Shown piece by piece: positions 1 through 5,557 of a stretch of DNA of 7,864 bases. Under the pieces are notes generated by a model. It was not told the origin of the DNA and searched no databases. It saw only the letters and a program-made list of their open reading frames with translations. How positions within the stretch are numbered: position 1 is the first letter of the stretch; each line of letters starts with the position of its first letter. The stretch lies in NCBI GenBank assembly GCA_029940115.1, contig JAOZRQ010000325.1, positions 1-7,864 of the forward strand, written 5' to 3'. The position numbers and the translations under genes were made by a program. Source of the DNA: Desulfobacterales bacterium. GTDB taxonomy: Bacteria > Desulfobacterota > Desulfobacteria > Desulfobacterales > 4be13.

Positions 1-71
1 GGAACTGCAAACTTTTTCGTCTCAAAAAACTGTAAACTGATGGATGAAGGATGCCGAAAAATGGACGTTCT

Positions 72-1196
72 TCATTTCCAATATACATGTCTCACATATT
101 TGTCATCTGCGATTCGGGTGGTTTGGTTTTTGTGCTGATCATCTTTTGAGAACTTGGAATGAACTTCGATGTCAGACGCGGATGCTTGGAAGAAATTCAC
201 GTCGATACTGCCACATGCGTCAAGCCAGAGTTTCACAAAGACATCTGGATTCTCTTTTTTGCCTGAACAAAAATATCCCCAGAAAGACTGGTCCCCACGA
301 GGGAGGGTGTTTTGCCCGCCAAAGTGCCATGTGGCATCAGTGGTTCCCTGATCGGTGTGGATGACGGCACCCGCCCTGATCCGGAAATCGGAATGGGCAA
401 ACTGGAATTCAGCCGATTTTGCAGGGTGGGGCGAATGGGAGTCCCGCATTTTCGGTTCCGAATTTCCTCTTTGGGATGTCTCATAAGATTGCCTGACATG
501 GCGTCTCGTCATGGTGGTGGTGTCCCGCTTGTCCACAGCGTCATCATAAGGGCAATCAGAGAACACGTTGATGTCGGGCACTGACACATGAAAAAAATCC
601 ACAAACGTCCCCTCGCGGTCAATCTGTATCTTGACAAAGACATCAGGGTTCTCCTCATCACCCCAAGAGACATCATTTGGATTGGCGTGAAAATATCCCC
701 AGATCATAAAGGTGTCTGTTGCGATGACAGCCTCTCCCCCCTTTTTCCATGCCGCTTCCACAGGCCCGCTCGCCTCATCCTGAATGACCGCCTTGAGCCA
801 CAAAACTTCAGTCACCATGTTGCCAGTGACAGGAGGTTTCTTCGCGACAATGATTTTTTCTGTCTGCACCCAGTTGGACACCTGAAAGCGGATGAACGGG
901 AAAACCCGCGGATGTGTCGCAATCCGCCATATCCCTGAACGTGAAAGCCAGCGTGAGATTTTTCCTTTCAACCCTTTGTCTTTTGACACGTCATTGAACA
1001 CATGGGGATTGTCATGCAGGGCCGTTCCTGACTTTATGATGAGAGCGTCACCCTCACGTCGTGTGTCCCACCGAGGATTGAGAAGATTCATCTTCAAACC
1101 GGCCCTGCGGAACATCTTCCGGTAATGGCCAGCCGTAAAAGACTGCTCATTGATGCCGTATCCGAGGTTCAGAAGGGTGTCCTCGTGTATTCCCAA
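72..1196 (-). CDS. 3' part of frameshifted methyltransferase, with two copies of an aromatic-rich C-terminal domain
   Basis: This frame continues the methyltransferase encoded just upstream (1169-1876). Its first ~120 residues read as the C-terminal part of a class I SAM methyltransferase: GINEQSFTAGHYRKMFRRAGL is the usual helix after the core strands, and EKIIVAKKP is a typical last strand. The TTG at 1194-1196 is probably not a real start. After the enzyme come two related units at about residues 133-238 and 272-372. They share the pattern WGYF, ENPDVFVK, a D-rich turn, a V/N-D-F/V-x-F strand, PDI/SDI-x-V-x-S, then TT and VRxxY near the end. Unit 1 is well conserved; unit 2 is more divergent and ends the protein (VRHVYWK). 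I do not know the domain's function; it looks beta-rich and resembles modules I loosely recall from multicellular or filamentous sulfate reducers. With the frame repaired the whole protein would be about 601 aa. Confidence 0.7.
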   Translation of the reverse strand: MGIHEDTLLNLGYGINEQSFTAGHYRKMFRRAGLKMNLLNPRWDTRREGDALIIKSGTALHDNPHVFNDVSKDKGLKGKISRWLSRSGIWRIATHPRVFPFIRFQVSNWVQTEKIIVAKKPPVTGNMVTEVLWLKAVIQDEASGPVEAAWKKGGEAVIATDTFMIWGYFHANPNDVSWGDEENPDVFVKIQIDREGTFVDFFHVSVPDINVFSDCPYDDAVDKRDTTTMTRRHVRQSYETSQRGNSEPKMRDSHSPHPAKSAEFQFAHSDFRIRAGAVIHTDQGTTDATWHFGGQNTLPRGDQSFWGYFCSGKKENPDVFVKLWLDACGSIDVNFFQASASDIEVHSKFSKDDQHKNQTTRIADDKYVRHVYWK

Positions 1197-1876
1197 GATT
1201 TTTCCTCTGGTGAAATGGGGGGATTGAAAGCCTCGTGAATGCCAAGGAAGATCCCGCCGGGTTTCAGAGTTCGCGAGATTTCCCGGATTGCCTGCTGCAC
1301 ATCGAAAAAATGATGCAACACTGAACAGCAGAAAATGCAGTCAAATGTGTCATCTTCAAACGGCAGATGCTCCCCATCTCCCTGCAAACGCAGAAAGCGA
1401 ATGGGCAGGGTGTCCAGTATGATCTGCGCCTTGATCATACGACTCGGGTCATAGTCGAGAGCCACGGCATCAGCGCCGGCTTCCGAAAAATGACGGGTGG
1501 CCCAGCATTCCGCGGCGCCGAGTTCCAGAACCTTCTTTCCTCTCCACGGTCCGCCGTATTTCAGAACGATCTTCAGATACTTGGCCGCCTCCTCATAATA
1601 AGGATATGGATAGTGAGGCAATTGCAGATAAAGTTCAGGCGGCGGGTCCCAGCCGGCCTTCTTCTCATCCTCAAACCGCCGCTTCCATCCTTCTTTTTCC
1701 CTCTCTTTGCCCTCACGATGAGCAACAGTGGAAGGCAGAAAATGCCATATTCCCTTTGAACATTCAAAAACCCTTCCACAATGGGAACAAAGCGGTTGCT
1801 CATCATCAACGTCAAACTGGGATGATTGACAATCTGGGCATTGAAATGACTTGAGCCATGGGCTGAGTTCGTTCAT
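1169..1876 (-). CDS. Zinc-ribbon class I SAM-dependent methyltransferase, 5' part (frameshifted)
   Basis: The N-terminus carries a CPDC...CSHC zinc ribbon (C13, C16, C30, C33), as in Trm112-like heads fused to UbiE/Methyltransf_11 enzymes. The SAM fold follows: motif I VLELGAAECWAT (~116-127), the acidic ribose-binding end of strand 2 in ALDYDPSRM (~139-147), GDGEHLPFEDDTFDCIFC (motif II region), SVLHHF (~185-190) and LKPGG (~204-208). The reading frame leaves the family pattern after SPEEK (residue 226) and stops 9 residues later. Adding one A to the A5 run (T5 at 1199-1203 on the plus strand) joins it in frame to EEKILGIHED of the downstream frame. The gene starts with ATG at 1874-1876 inside the stop of the upstream gene (ATGA overlap), so translation is probably coupled. 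The substrate is unknown. The disruption may be a sequencing error, a natural mutation or, less likely, recoding. Confidence 0.82.
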   Translation of the reverse strand: MNELSPWLKSFQCPDCQSSQFDVDDEQPLCSHCGRVFECSKGIWHFLPSTVAHREGKEREKEGWKRRFEDEKKAGWDPPPELYLQLPHYPYPYYEEAAKYLKIVLKYGGPWRGKKVLELGAAECWATRHFSEAGADAVALDYDPSRMIKAQIILDTLPIRFLRLQGDGEHLPFEDDTFDCIFCCSVLHHFFDVQQAIREISRTLKPGGIFLGIHEAFNPPISPEEKSWEYTRTPF

Positions 1877-2673
1877 AATTTGGGCAAAATCCGAGAGTGA
1901 AAGATTTCTTTTGAAAGCGTTCCCATTCTGCGTAAAAAATTCCTGTGGCTGGCAGGCAACTTTGCCTCAAAAATCATCAACTCAATGAGCTTCATGACCT
2001 TTGACGTTTTCACCCACAAATCCATTTTTCTCATCCAAGAACACGCCACCAAGGGATTCCTCCCTGGAGAAATCATACGACATACGGCAACGCCGAAAGG
2101 GTCCAAATCAGTTCGTTCCCTGATGTCAAATTGAGCCAAAGGTCTCTTTGCCGCCTTGAGGCAGTCCAATACCAGACGGGGGCCTTTCCAACCGCACATT
2201 TTCGGATAAATGTCATGGAATATGACATATCCTCCGTTTCTCATATGCCCATGCAATGTGTTGAAATCCCGGACACACCCTCTGGAGGTATGATCCCCAT
2301 CCACAAAGAGAATGTCTATCTTTTGCCCCGAATGGGTCAGATACGCTCTTGACATCACATCTGAATATCCTTGGACAAATTCCACATGATCGGACAGACC
2401 CGCCTCATGGATGGTGCATGAGGCCCAGCCTGTTTTTAGATCAAACGACACGAGCCTTCCCCTGTCATTCTCCCTCAGGCCTTTGGCTAAATGCAGGGTG
2501 GAGAAGCCGAGATAGCATCCAATCTCGACAACCAACTCCGGTTTCGTCTCAAGAACCAGATGATAGAGGTACTGAGCGGTGCCATGTCCCACCGATCCCG
2601 GGAAAAAGCCGAAATTCCCAACCCATTGATGAATGTTGTCAATGGCCTTATGTTCTGTCTTCGTGTATTCCAT
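1873..2673 (-). CDS. Class I SAM-dependent methyltransferase (Methyltransf_24-like)
   Basis: A 266-aa soluble protein with a clear class I methyltransferase core. It has motif I VEIGCYLGFST (residues 49-59), the second strand VSFDLKTGW (~75-83), EFVQGYS before strand 4, ILFVDGDHTSRGCVRDF (~121-137) and GGYVIFHDIYP (~147-157). The combination of VDGDH and FHD is typical of Methyltransf_24/CmcI-like enzymes, where acidic and histidine residues can bind a divalent metal. These enzymes often modify sugars, lipids or natural products; the substrate here cannot be told. The last ~60 residues are basic and not recognised. The start at 2671-2673 follows a GAAGGA-type Shine-Dalgarno at short spacing, and a promoter lies about 60 bp upstream. 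It is the first gene of a two-gene unit and ends in an ATGA overlap with the zinc-ribbon methyltransferase, suggesting successive or alternative methylations of one product. Confidence 0.85.
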   Translation of the reverse strand: MEYTKTEHKAIDNIHQWVGNFGFFPGSVGHGTAQYLYHLVLETKPELVVEIGCYLGFSTLHLAKGLRENDRGRLVSFDLKTGWASCTIHEAGLSDHVEFVQGYSDVMSRAYLTHSGQKIDILFVDGDHTSRGCVRDFNTLHGHMRNGGYVIFHDIYPKMCGWKGPRLVLDCLKAAKRPLAQFDIRERTDLDPFGVAVCRMISPGRNPLVACSWMRKMDLWVKTSKVMKLIELMIFEAKLPASHRNFLRRMGTLSKEIFHSRILPKL

Positions 2674-2734
2674 CCGTCCTTCAAAGTTGTTGATTCACAA
2701 ATTATTTTTCAATTTGTACCATCTTGAATTAAAA

Positions 2735-2762
2735 ATGATAAGACTTATTGTTTCAATGTCAA
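2735..2762 (-). promoter_or_regulatory. Sigma70-type promoter for the methyltransferase unit
   Basis: On the minus strand, a perfect -35 TTGACA (2757-2762) is followed after 16 bp by TATCAT (2735-2740), one mismatch from the -10 consensus. Transcription would start near 2728 and give a leader of roughly 55 nt. An overlapping alternative pairs TTGAAA (2751-2756) with TTTAAT (2728-2733) at 17 bp spacing. The surrounding DNA is AT-rich, unlike the genes. Confidence 0.55.
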
Positions 2763-2797
2763 GAAGGGTTTTCAAAAAAAATCATGAGCAAGTATTT

Positions 2798-2818
2798 GCC
2801 AAAAGTTTTTCGGGATTT
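2798..2818 (+). repeat. 21-bp direct repeat, copy A
   Basis: The sequence begins GCCAAAAGTTTTTCGGGA and is identical over 21 bp to 4072-4092. It runs straight into the terminator-like hairpin. Together the two copies bracket most of the non-coding block. Confidence 0.8.
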
Positions 2819-2876
2819 CCCGGCTTTTCCCCAAACGGGCAGACTCCTCCCTGCCCGAAAAAGCCGGGTTTCTTTT
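2819..2876 (+). terminator. Terminator-like GC hairpin with T-rich tail
   Basis: CCCGGCTTTT (2819-2828) and CGGGCAG (2836-2842) pair with CTGCCCG (2851-2857) and AAAAGCCGGG (2859-2868). A 7-nt bulge lies on the left arm and ACTCCTCC forms the loop. The right arm is followed by TTTCTTTT. It has the shape of an intrinsic terminator on the plus strand, but no plus-strand gene lies upstream, so it may instead be a dispersed palindrome continuing the 21-bp repeat before it. Confidence 0.4.
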
Positions 2877-2886
2877 CCCGCTCATT

Positions 2887-2948
2887 TTTTGTCCTGTACA
2901 CAGGCAAAGAGTTGAAAAACATTAAATTTTCCTGAGTACAGGACAAAA
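2887..2948. repeat. 62-bp inverted repeat
   Basis: TTTTGTCCTGTACACAGG (2887-2904) is the reverse complement of CCTGAGTACAGGACAAAA (2931-2948) at 17 of 18 positions, around a 26-nt AT-rich centre. It could be a long hairpin, a protein-binding palindrome or the joined ends of a tiny non-autonomous element. No direct repeat of target type is evident beside it. Confidence 0.75.
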
Positions 2949-3086
2949 TGATACATGTCAAAAAAAACCTCAAAATTTTTTGGCATCAAAGGCATCCTTG
3001 ACACAGAGAAAATTATTTGGCATTCTTTATAAAGTATTGACCGAAACATTTTGCGGCCTTTTGGAAAAAACCACGAAAATGCCTTA

Positions 3087-3182
3087 CAGGGCTCGGCCCT
3101 GCGGAGGCCCGCCTTGCGCCCCAATCCGTGCCCGTGGGGAAACCACGGGAATGTGTTTCACGTTTTCGGGCGGAAACCGCCC
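3087..3182. repeat. Cluster of three short GC hairpins
   Basis: CAGGGC-TCG-GCCCTG (3087-3101), CCCGTGG-GGAAA-CCACGGG (3131-3149) and GGGCGG-AAA-CCGCCC (3168-3182) are three perfect stems of 6-7 bp with 3-5 nt loops within 96 bp, the last two with A-rich loops. They could fold in RNA or in single-stranded DNA, as REP-like elements do. No gene covers them. Confidence 0.65.
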
Positions 3183-3243
3183 ATGAATGCGAGATGTTTC
3201 ACGACGCCTGCTTGTGTCGGAGCTCCCGCGGTGCCAGCTTGAA

Positions 3244-3280
3244 CCGCGGATTGCCACTGATTGCACGGATCACGCTGATT
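3244..3280. repeat. CCGCGGATT-type dispersed repeat, single arm
   Basis: CCGCGGATTGCCACTGATT followed by GCACGGAT and CACGCTGATT shows the 9-10-bp periodic (C)ACGGAT pattern of the dispersed repeat seen as palindromes at 4123-4198 and 5558-5622. Only one arm is present here. Confidence 0.4.
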
Positions 3281-3296
3281 CTTTCCGGGTTTTCGC

Positions 3297-3320
3297 CTCG
3301 GGCCCTCTGCTCGCGTCAGG
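3297..3320 (-). repeat. Degenerate inverted copy of the 37-bp repeat core
   Basis: The 24 bp from CTCGGGCCC to GCGTCAGG match the reverse complement of the core of the repeats at 3762-3798 and 3836-3872 at 21 of 24 positions. The shared core is CTCGGRCCCTYTGCTCGCGT followed by CARG. Confidence 0.65.
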
Positions 3321-3399
3321 CGCTCATGGGAATTCAACCAGGGGAGTGCGAAAAGTGGCGGTCTCGTTCCTTTTGGGGGGAAACCCTCGTCCGGTCCGG

Positions 3400-3479
3400 C
3401 ATCTAATCGGCGGGCTGTCGACTGACCGGACGGGAGGTGGCATGTTGGGGTTGACAGAATCTCGAACGCCGATTAGATG
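3400..3479. repeat. 80-bp imperfect palindrome
   Basis: The outer arms CATCTAATCGGCG (3400-3412) and CGCCGATTAGATG (3467-3479) are perfect reverse complements. Inner arms CTGTCGAC (3415-3422) and GTTGACAG (3450-3457) pair at 7 of 8 positions. Unequal unpaired stretches of 2 and 9 nt lie between outer and inner stems. The layout recalls an integron attC site, but the AAC/GTT core triplets are AAT/ATT. Tandem 31-bp repeats begin at the very next base. Confidence 0.7.
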
Positions 3480-3568
3480 TGAGGGACAAAAGTCTCACCC
3501 ACATCCGCCGTGTGGGACAAAAGTTTCACCCACATCCGTCGTGAGGGCGGAGGTTTCACCTGGGGGTG
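3480..3568. repeat. 31-bp tandem repeat, two full copies and one degenerate copy
   Basis: Units 3480-3510 and 3511-3541 both follow TGWGGGACAAAAGTYTCACC then CACATCCGYCG. A third shorter unit (3542-3568) keeps TGAGGG and GGTTTCACC only. The TTTCACCCACA segment recurs directly before and within the 37-bp repeat at 3762. Confidence 0.75.
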
Positions 3569-3644
3569 ATGAAAATCAGCCTGATAATCAGAAATCAGCT
3601 TTTCGGGTCATTTCCGACCGATCCCATTCCTGTCCCCGCCCTGT

Positions 3645-3727
3645 CCCGGATGAGGGCCGTCCCTCCCATCCGGGGCCTTCGGCATGGCGGAACAGTCCCG
3701 GGGTCGAATGGCGGTCGGAAGACCGCC
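3645..3727. repeat. Two further hairpins
   Basis: CCCGGATG (3645-3652) pairs with CATCCGGG (3667-3674), with an inner AGGG/CCCT stem. GGCGGTC-GGAA-GACCGCC (3710-3727) is a perfect 7-bp stem with a GGAA loop. Both resemble the hairpins at 3087-3182. Confidence 0.6.
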
Positions 3728-3761
3728 TTGAAAACGGGAATTTTCATCAGCCGAGGTTTCA

Positions 3762-3872
3762 CCCACAATCGGACTTGACGCGAGCAAAGGGTCCGAGCTG
3801 ACCTGCTGCAAGTGTCACATGACCTGAAACACCATCCCACAATCGGACTTGACGCGAGCAAAGGGTCCGAGC
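3762..3872. repeat. Pair of identical 37-bp direct repeats with a 37-bp spacer
   Basis: Positions 3762-3798 and 3836-3872 are identical over 37 bp, starting CCCACAATCGGACTTGACGC and ending AAAGGGTCCGAGC. The interval between them is also exactly 37 bp. CGGAC near the start pairs with GTCCG near the end, so each copy can form a weak hairpin. There is no third in-register copy at 3688 or 3910, and a degenerate inverted copy exists at 3297-3320, so a dispersed repeat is more likely than a CRISPR array. Confidence 0.8.
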
Positions 3873-4071
3873 CGGTGTCGAGGGATTCAGCAGACTTCGG
3901 AAGGAGAGGGGACGGAAGTTCGAGCTTGCCCACAGTTCAGGCCAAACTGGATCAGAAGACCGGATCCCACCTGCTCGACATGATGCGCGGCCTGAACGAG
4001 TCACCTTTCTCTTTTCAACACATGACACCATGGTCATGACACGCGCGGAACGTCTGTTTCATAAGTACCCG

Positions 4072-4092
4072 GCCAAAAGTTTTTCGGGATTT
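4072..4092 (+). repeat. 21-bp direct repeat, copy B
   Basis: Identical to 2798-2818. After the shared part this copy runs into a T8 tract rather than the GC hairpin seen after copy A. Confidence 0.8.
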
Positions 4093-4122
4093 TTTTTGGG
4101 AAGACAGCTTTCACAAACCAAA

Positions 4123-4198
4123 CCGCGGATGAACACGGATGGACGCGGATGAGCCCGCGACAGACAGGCCGTCCGCGTTCATCTGCGTTCATCCGCGG
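4123..4198. repeat. Dispersed palindromic repeat (CCGCGGATGAAC family)
   Basis: The left arm (4123-4151, CCGCGGATGAACACGGATGG onward) and right arm (4170-4198, ending GTTCATCCGCGG) are reverse complements at about 25 of 29 positions, around an 18-nt centre. Each arm is itself built of ~10-bp (G)CGGATGAA units. Repeats of this kind are widespread in environmental bacterial genomes; no function is established that I can name. A related copy is at 5558-5622. Confidence 0.75.
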
Positions 4199-4257
4199 CT
4201 CACAATGGAAAAGTTGGCCCTCATAATGCAGATACCTGAAAACATATGGCTAGGTAC

Positions 4258-4359
4258 TTAGGAACGGCGACCAAATAACTTGCCCATTTCATCTGTCGCC
4301 TGCCAATGCGGGCGCACGGTCTGTTCATCCAAATGGGAAAGTTGTTTGGACCCGATTCC
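4258..4359 (-). other. Possible C-terminal remnant of a lost gene
   Basis: A 33-codon frame without a start reads GIGSKQLSHLDEQTVRPHWQ and ends MGKLFGRRS before a TAA at 4258-4260. Its composition is protein-like, unlike the arginine-rich shadow frames nearby, but I recognise no family. An in-frame stop precedes it. It may be the decayed tail of a gene carried by a repeat, or chance. Confidence 0.15.
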
Positions 4360-4390
4360 TTAATGATTGATGGAAAGATTGAAATTGAAA

Positions 4391-4411
4391 TTTCAAGTTT
4401 CAAGTTTCAAC
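4391..4411. repeat. TTTCAAG heptamer, three copies, upstream of the cas6-like gene
   Basis: TTTCAAG-TTTCAAG-TTTCAAC follows ATTGAAATTGAAA, with which it is partly self-complementary (TTGAAA/TTTCAA). It lies 31 bp before the cas6-like start, where promoter elements would be expected, but I find no convincing -35/-10 pair. Confidence 0.55.
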
Positions 4412-4442
4412 TTTTGATTTTATGTGATAAAAAGAGGATTGC

Positions 4443-5171
4443 ATGTTTTTGAGAGCAAAAAATCGGGAAAGGGTGGAAATGAAAAGGGCGATACTGTTTT
4501 TCGAGGATCTCAGGCTGGGCCCCTCGCAAATCTCCAAATTTCGAGAGTTCATAGGGAACCTTTTCAAAGACTATGATGTGATCAATTATGACGCCTCAGG
4601 AGAACGGTCAGGCAGATATCCGCTGATACAGTTCAAACTGATCAACCGGGAACCTGCCGTCCCGGCCATTATCACCCTGACAGACAAGGCAGTGAACCTT
4701 TTTTCGGTCATATTCATGAATCTCAACAAGATCGTCATTGATGAAATTCAGATTTCCGTTCATGAAAAAAACCTTCAGATTGAAGAGGTGGGATTCGGCT
4801 GGTCAACAGACACCTATGTTTACCAATTCATGTCACCTTGGATCGGGATGGATCAGAAAGATTGTCAGACATGCCGGCGGACAAAATCAGTCGCGGAAAA
4901 GGACCGGATGCTGAAAAAATACCTGCTCAGAGATGTTCTTTTCATGTCAGAATATGTCGGTTACCGACCTGAACCTGTCGGGGACAGGTATTGGGGAACA
5001 GATCAGAAAATCGGCCCTGAACTTCGGCTCAAAGAGGAGACCGTCCATCTCAAAGGGGAAGTTCTGACAGGATTCACAGGAATCTTCAAGACAAATTTCA
5101 TCATACCGGATTATCTCGGAATCGGAAAATCCGTTTTGCAGGGGTTTGGAACGGTGAAGCGGATCATATAA
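4443..5171 (+). CDS. cas6: Cas6-family protein (CRISPR RNA endoribonuclease-like), orphan
   Basis: The 242-aa length and pattern match the Cas6 group with two ferredoxin-like (RAMP) folds. It has a first strand followed by ISKFREFIG, the RYPLIQFK strand (~59-65), a central IEEVGFGW...YQFMSPWIGMDQKD segment, LKKYLLRDVLF, and above all the C-terminal glycine-rich loop region FKTNFIIPDYLGIGKSVLQGFGTVKR (~215-240). Cas6 cuts CRISPR precursor RNA within the repeat hairpin. Here no histidine occurs before H107. The place where relatives, as I recall them, carry an HNH-like motif just before YPLIQ reads VINYD (46-50), so activity may be lost or altered. The start at 4443 has AGAGGA 4 nt upstream; the ATG at 4479 (AAGGG, 5 nt spacing) starts closer to the family N-terminus and may be the true one. 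No array or other cas gene is visible. A heptamer array begins directly after the stop. Confidence 0.75.
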   Translation: MFLRAKNRERVEMKRAILFFEDLRLGPSQISKFREFIGNLFKDYDVINYDASGERSGRYPLIQFKLINREPAVPAIITLTDKAVNLFSVIFMNLNKIVIDEIQISVHEKNLQIEEVGFGWSTDTYVYQFMSPWIGMDQKDCQTCRRTKSVAEKDRMLKKYLLRDVLFMSEYVGYRPEPVGDRYWGTDQKIGPELRLKEETVHLKGEVLTGFTGIFKTNFIIPDYLGIGKSVLQGFGTVKRII

Positions 5172-5269
5172 AACGTGAGGCGTGAGGCGTGAGGCGTGAA
5201 ACGTGGGGCGTGGGGCGTGAAACGTGAGGCGTGGGGCGTGGGGCGTGGGGCGTGAGGCGTGAGGCGTGA
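5172..5269. repeat. Heptamer array, 14 units of RRCGTGR
   Basis: Fourteen head-to-tail 7-bp units (AACGTGA, GGCGTGA, GGCGTGG, AACGTGG) start at the base after the cas6-like stop codon and end about 10 bp before the Shine-Dalgarno of the small membrane protein gene. The same heptamer family recurs at 7768-7864. The array is not self-complementary and does not look like a terminator. Confidence 0.9.
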
Positions 5270-5287
5270 GCGTGGAGCAGGAAAGAG

Positions 5288-5491
5288 ATGGGACAAAAGA
5301 GGAAAGACAGAAAAAAGAAAATCAAGATCACCCCGGCGATCATTGCAGGGATGATCTTCGGGCTGTTGGTCGTCGGAACCGGCCTTCATATTCTAATCAC
5401 CACCGGAAAATATGTCGGCTATCCCACCATCGGTCTCGGAATATGCCTGATGATCCTGATCGTCATCGTTTCCCGGGGACGGACAAGGTGA
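5288..5491 (+). CDS. Small membrane protein with two predicted transmembrane helices
   Basis: A 67-aa protein with a strongly basic N-terminus (residues 4-13, mostly K and R). Hydrophobic helices lie at about 14-37 (ITPAIIAGMIFGLLVVGTGL...) and 44-62 (GYPTIGLGICLMILIVIVS), and the tail is basic (SRGRTR). Positive charge at both ends predicts a hairpin with both termini in the cytoplasm. The start is supported by AGGA at 5279-5282, five nt before the ATG. It is not a recognised family. It probably once lay directly upstream of the large signalling gene, since removing the insertion at 5507-5696 and one direct-repeat copy brings the two to about 20 bp apart. It could be a membrane partner of that protein, which is inference only. 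Confidence 0.6.
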   Translation: MGQKRKDRKKKIKITPAIIAGMIFGLLVVGTGLHILITTGKYVGYPTIGLGICLMILIVIVSRGRTR

Positions 5492-5557
5492 ATGTGAAGG
5501 ATGAAATACTGGTTCCAACGGTTTTTGAGGTCTCCGACACGGGCTGAGAATGGTGAT

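Larger units (their letters stand above)
2763..4442. other. Non-coding, repeat- and hairpin-rich block
   Basis: No open frame here looks like a real gene. The longest one (3187-3801, plus) is assembled from repeats and has arginine/serine/proline-rich low-complexity sequence without recognisable domains. The block instead holds a terminator-like hairpin, a 62-bp inverted repeat, several short GC hairpins, an 80-bp palindrome, 31-bp tandem repeats, two 37-bp direct repeats plus a degenerate inverted copy, and a dispersed palindrome, each listed separately. The stretch 3873-4071 shows nothing clear apart from a small palindrome CATGAC...GTCATG at 4021-4038. The stretch 4199-4390 shows only a weak possible gene remnant. 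Confidence 0.7.

Noticed and set aside
44..938. Plus-strand frames opposite the methyltransferase tail
   Set aside because: They are antisense shadows; the minus frame shows clear domain duplication and family motifs.
3400..3479. Integron attC site
   Set aside because: The conserved AAC and GTT triplets are AAT and ATT, and no integrase or cassette is present; kept only as a palindrome of interest.
3187..3801. 204-codon open frame on the plus strand
   Set aside because: It is built from tandem and direct repeats, has R/S/P-rich low-complexity sequence, no domain, and no clear Shine-Dalgarno; repeat phase explains the open frame.
3480..3872. True CRISPR array
   Set aside because: The 31-bp units are directly adjacent without spacers, and the 37-bp repeat has only two copies plus an inverted relative.
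3812..4037. Short open frames on both strands (75 and 92 codons)
   Set aside because: They overlap the second 37-bp repeat and each other and show no family pattern.
5111..5389. Minus-strand frame rich in TPHAPR/TPHAS repeats
   Set aside because: It is the reverse translation of the heptamer array.
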